Below are positions 6,922 to 8,826 of a stretch of 8,826 nt of DNA, one piece after another. The notes beneath the pieces were generated by a model that made no database searches, had not been told where the DNA came from, and worked only from the letters and a program-made list of their open reading frames with translations. Position numbers and translations under genes: made by a program. This DNA comes from Elusimicrobiota bacterium (GTDB taxonomy: Bacteria > Elusimicrobiota > Elusimicrobia > Elusimicrobiales > UBA9959): positions 1-8,826 of the forward strand of contig DAOWCC010000099.1 in assembly GCA_030639665.1 (NCBI GenBank), in the 5' to 3' direction. The number at the start of each line of letters is the position of its first letter. Position 1 is the first letter of the stretch.

Positions 6922-8352
6922 TTAATGGTATTTCTCTATCCAATCGATGAACATATTTTTAACGGTTTTATCCGCCATTTTATCTATGATTATATCAAAA
7001 ACACCTTTGAAGATTTTACACCTTTCACTTGTAGCCATATTTCCCCAAAAACTCCCTTGCGCCGCATAATTATAGACGGGCATAATATGGCAATATGGAT
7101 TATAAACGCAGCGCGCGCATAATGGCTGGGTCAGAAAGCCGAAAGCTGATAAAAAAAGCGTTCTGGCCATCGGTTTATTTAAAAGACTTTCAAACGAATT
7201 CTCATAAACATTGCCCAATTGAAAAAACTCATCTCCCGCATTGCTTAACATCCTCGCTTCATCACTGCCGTAAATATTTCCATTATAATTGTAAGCGAGC
7301 CTGTAGATAAAATCCAAGTTTTGATATCTCGGCCGCTGTCCCGTCAATATTTGCCGCGCGAACATTAAAGCCCCTTTTTCATAGACTTTTATTCCTTTTT
7401 TATTCAATGAGACAATATAATCAAAAGCTTTCTTATAAAAACCTAAAAATTCCTTGGCGCTATAACCAACGCTGTCCCAATTGAGAGCCGCCTTGCCTAA
7501 AGGATCCAACGGCCCCAATTGTATCCGCTTAAGACCGCATTTTAAAAACTCATCCACTATTTGCTCGGGATATTTAAGCGAGGAGCGGCTTATCGTGCAA
7601 ATGGCATTCGGCGATTCAATGGCATTGTTTTTTTTAGAAAGAAGAGTTATTTTTTTCAGCCATTTTGAAACTATTTTGTGAGCTGAACCCTTGGGACTTT
7701 TTCTATTTAAGTCATGAAGAGCTTTTTGACCGTCCAAAGAAGAACAAACAGTCACTTTGTTTTTTATAAGAAAATCCATTTTTTTTTCATCCATGCCCAT
7801 TAAATTGGTCACTATTGAAAAATGAATATTCCTTTTAAACGGCTTATTTTTCTTTTTAACATAATTAATAATAAACTTAACAGTTTTAAAATTTAAAAGA
7901 GGTTCGCCGCCTTGAAATTCCACCATCAAATCTCGCGCCCGGATATTAAAAATAAAATCCACCGTTTTCTTGGCGGTTTCAAGAGTCATGTCATTGTTAA
8001 TCGCTTTCCCAAAAGACGCGTTTGCTCCGCAATAAAAACAATTTGAATCGCATCTTTTGGTAACGCTTATTATATGGATATGAGGCCCTTGCCAATCCTT
8101 AAGAAAACAAGAACTCAATCTTTCAGCCAAAACATCAAAATCAAGCCTGTTTCTAAAAAAATTCTTTTCAGATAATTGATTTTTACATTTTTTGTCTTTT
8201 ATTTTCCCTTTAAGAAAAGCCTCAAATTGTTTTTTATTTAAGCAGACATTATAACCGGCGTCATTTGAAAGAAGAAAACCGGAATTTGACTTTTGAAAAT
8301 AATTTATAAAAGGCCGGTAAATCTCTTTTTTTTGTTTTATTTCGCGAACCAT
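6922..8352 (-). CDS. HxsB-like radical SAM/SPASM protein lacking auxiliary cluster I cysteines
   Basis: 476 aa, collinear with the 472-aa HxsB-type protein. An N-terminal RRE-like region has L-L-S-N-D-A-G-Y (27-34). GPHIHI (89-94) leads to CDSNCFYC (C101, C105, C108), then EFQGGEPLLNF (145-155), SSLDG (204-208) and a G-P-L-D-P-L-G stretch (280-286). In the SPASM region, cysteines equivalent to C345, C363 and C423 of the paralog are missing: the first falls in a segment about five residues shorter (near 347-352), the second is S363 and the third M424. C412-x2-C415-x5-C421 and C445 remain. By analogy with structurally known SPASM enzymes, the lost positions bind auxiliary cluster I and the kept ones cluster II. 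The gene starts at TGATG, overlapping the preceding stop by 1 nt. It could act as a divergent maturase with one auxiliary cluster, or as a partner subunit of its paralog; the radical SAM site itself looks intact. Confidence 0.9.
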   Translation of the reverse strand: MVREIKQKKEIYRPFINYFQKSNSGFLLSNDAGYNVCLNKKQFEAFLKGKIKDKKCKNQLSEKNFFRNRLDFDVLAERLSSCFLKDWQGPHIHIISVTKRCDSNCFYCGANASFGKAINNDMTLETAKKTVDFIFNIRARDLMVEFQGGEPLLNFKTVKFIINYVKKKNKPFKRNIHFSIVTNLMGMDEKKMDFLIKNKVTVCSSLDGQKALHDLNRKSPKGSAHKIVSKWLKKITLLSKKNNAIESPNAICTISRSSLKYPEQIVDEFLKCGLKRIQLGPLDPLGKAALNWDSVGYSAKEFLGFYKKAFDYIVSLNKKGIKVYEKGALMFARQILTGQRPRYQNLDFIYRLAYNYNGNIYGSDEARMLSNAGDEFFQLGNVYENSFESLLNKPMARTLFLSAFGFLTQPLCARCVYNPYCHIMPVYNYAAQGSFWGNMATSERCKIFKGVFDIIIDKMADKTVKNMFIDWIEKYH

Positions 8353-8826
8353 CAGGTATACCCTTTTTTAAAAAGTTTTATCAGCGTTTTAAGATACTTT
8401 CTTAAAACCGCGTCTTTTTTGGACATGGCGAGCATATTTATTACGGCTTTTTTGCTTATTTCAGTTCTCATTTTATATGCCAAACTTCCTTCATAAAGGC
8501 CGGAAAGTCGGTAATAGCCGGAAAGACAATTGACGCATTTCACAGAATCTGAAATTGGCTTGCAGGCGGAATATTTTTTTTTAATTCCTTTCAAAGCCGT
8601 TCCCACGGATATTTTTTTTCTCTGCGCCAAATCTTTAACAAAGGGATATGGATAAAGCGATAATGCGCCGTCAGGGAACATTTCCAAATCCCTTAAAAAG
8701 GGGCAAAAATCATTATCATATTTTTTTTCCCTAAAAGCTTCCAATAAAGATTCAAGCAGTATAAAATCTCCCGCTTGAACTTTTTTAATCACATAAGAAA
8801 TTATTTTTTCCATTCCTTTGGAAAAA
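8352..8826 (-). CDS. SPASM-like C-terminal part of a probable radical SAM protein, open at the window edge
   Basis: From the first ATG (8813) the frame gives 153 aa, but it stays open to the window edge: the four codons before that ATG read F-S-K-G. The AAAGGA before the ATG directly abuts it, too close for a normal ribosome-binding site, so this Met is probably internal. Residues (numbered from it) show C37, then a pdG-like turn (FPDGAL, G49) and C84-x8-C93-x2-C96. That is the layout of a SPASM domain (C-x11-G-x4-Y, with Tyr where the second Cys is usual). The sequence between, K-I-S-V-G-T-A-L-K (67-75), matches the 'lGN...' segment of SPASM proteins. No CxxxCxxC motif is present in the visible part; it should lie to the right of the window. 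Its stop overlaps the next gene's start (TGATG). Alternatively it is a stand-alone Cys-binding partner protein; it does not look like HxsD. Confidence 0.65.
   Translation of the reverse strand, partial: FSKGMEKIISYVIKKVQAGDFILLESLLEAFREKKYDNDFCPFLRDLEMFPDGALSLYPYPFVKDLAQRKKISVGTALKGIKKKYSACKPISDSVKCVNCLSGYYRLSGLYEGSLAYKMRTEISKKAVINMLAMSKKDAVLRKYLKTLIKLFKKGYT
8361..8366 (-). promoter_or_regulatory. ribosome-binding site of the second HxsB-like gene
   Basis: On the minus strand AAAGGG lies 8 nt before the ATG at 8352, within the end of the upstream gene. It is the best-placed Shine-Dalgarno-like sequence in the window; most other genes here rely on overlaps or have only weak purine runs. Confidence 0.5.

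Noticed and set aside
7290..7325. Frameshift or sequencing error behind the missing cysteine segment in the 476-aa HxsB-like protein
   Set aside because: Reading frame and alignment resume directly at the AYNYNG block, and two other cluster I positions (S363, M424) are also substituted. The change looks like real divergence.
36..8354. Alternative genetic code with TGA read as an amino acid
   Set aside because: TGA terminates four of the genes exactly at operon junctions (8352, 2441, 1518) and at 36, with the next start adjacent, so the standard code fits.
8353..8360. GGTATACC palindrome before the second HxsB-like gene
   Set aside because: An isolated 8-bp palindrome within coding sequence; no repeat of it or operator context was found.
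208..8496. Plus-strand open frames of 60-110 codons throughout (for example 1432-1734, 3254-3586, 6123-6428)
   Set aside because: All lie antisense to strong conserved rSAM or membrane-protein genes, and show low-complexity or motif-free translations. They are shadows.
8352..8813. Assignment of the rightmost gene as HxsD or a peptide precursor
   Set aside because: It lacks the HxsD-type sequence I recall, and its pdG-turn plus C-x8-C-x2-C layout is SPASM-like. The open frame at the edge also argues for a larger protein.

Overview
The window is AT-rich and gene-dense, and every supported gene lies on the minus strand, so the transcript reads from right (8826) to left (1). It holds eight genes. 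Seven are complete, and the rightmost is open at the window edge and probably 5'-truncated. Six of the complete genes encode radical SAM (rSAM) enzymes with intact CxxxCxxC motifs. The seventh encodes a polytopic membrane protein with the hallmarks of an A24 (type IV prepilin / preflagellin) aspartyl peptidase. The truncated gene encodes a SPASM-like, cysteine-bearing tail, most likely the C-terminus of another rSAM enzyme. Genes overlap by 1-4 nt or are 4-9 nt apart, except for one 66-nt gap, so this looks like a single operon.

Order in the direction of transcription: (1) rSAM tail fragment, 8826-8352; (2) HxsB-like SPASM rSAM, 8352-6922; (3) short rSAM with a Cys tail, 6917-5988; 66-nt gap with a 15-codon leader ORF and two mutually exclusive hairpins; (4) HxsB-type SPASM rSAM, 5921-4503; (5) HxsC-like short rSAM, 4503-3616; (6) A24 peptidase-like membrane protein, 3610-2441; (7) short rSAM with a Cys tail, 2444-1518; (8) HemN-like rSAM, 1508-36. 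Genes 2+3 and 4+5 form two successive 'large SPASM + short rSAM' modules that look like a duplicated hxsB-hxsC pair.

Inference on function: the proteins are best explained as a multi-enzyme maturation system for a ribosomally made peptide or protein, related to the His-Xaa-Ser (Hxs) systems in which HxsB and HxsC are paired rSAM maturases. The embedded prepilin-peptidase-like protein suggests that the substrate carries a type IV pilin-like (class III) signal and is processed at the cytoplasmic membrane. No precursor, HxsA or HxsD is visible; they would have to lie outside the window. The two HxsB-like paralogs differ in a telling way: one keeps all seven SPASM cysteines, while the other has lost exactly the positions expected to bind auxiliary cluster I and kept the four for cluster II.

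Organism: TGA and TAA are both used as stops, so the code is standard (not a TGA=Gly lineage). AT-rich, lysine-rich coding, weak Shine-Dalgarno sequences and many oxygen-sensitive enzymes suggest an anaerobic, uncultivated bacterium of a candidate phylum (Omnitrophota-like is a guess). An archaeal origin cannot be excluded, because the peptidase C-terminus resembles archaeal A24 proteins. No tRNA, rRNA, CRISPR, transposon or terminator was found.
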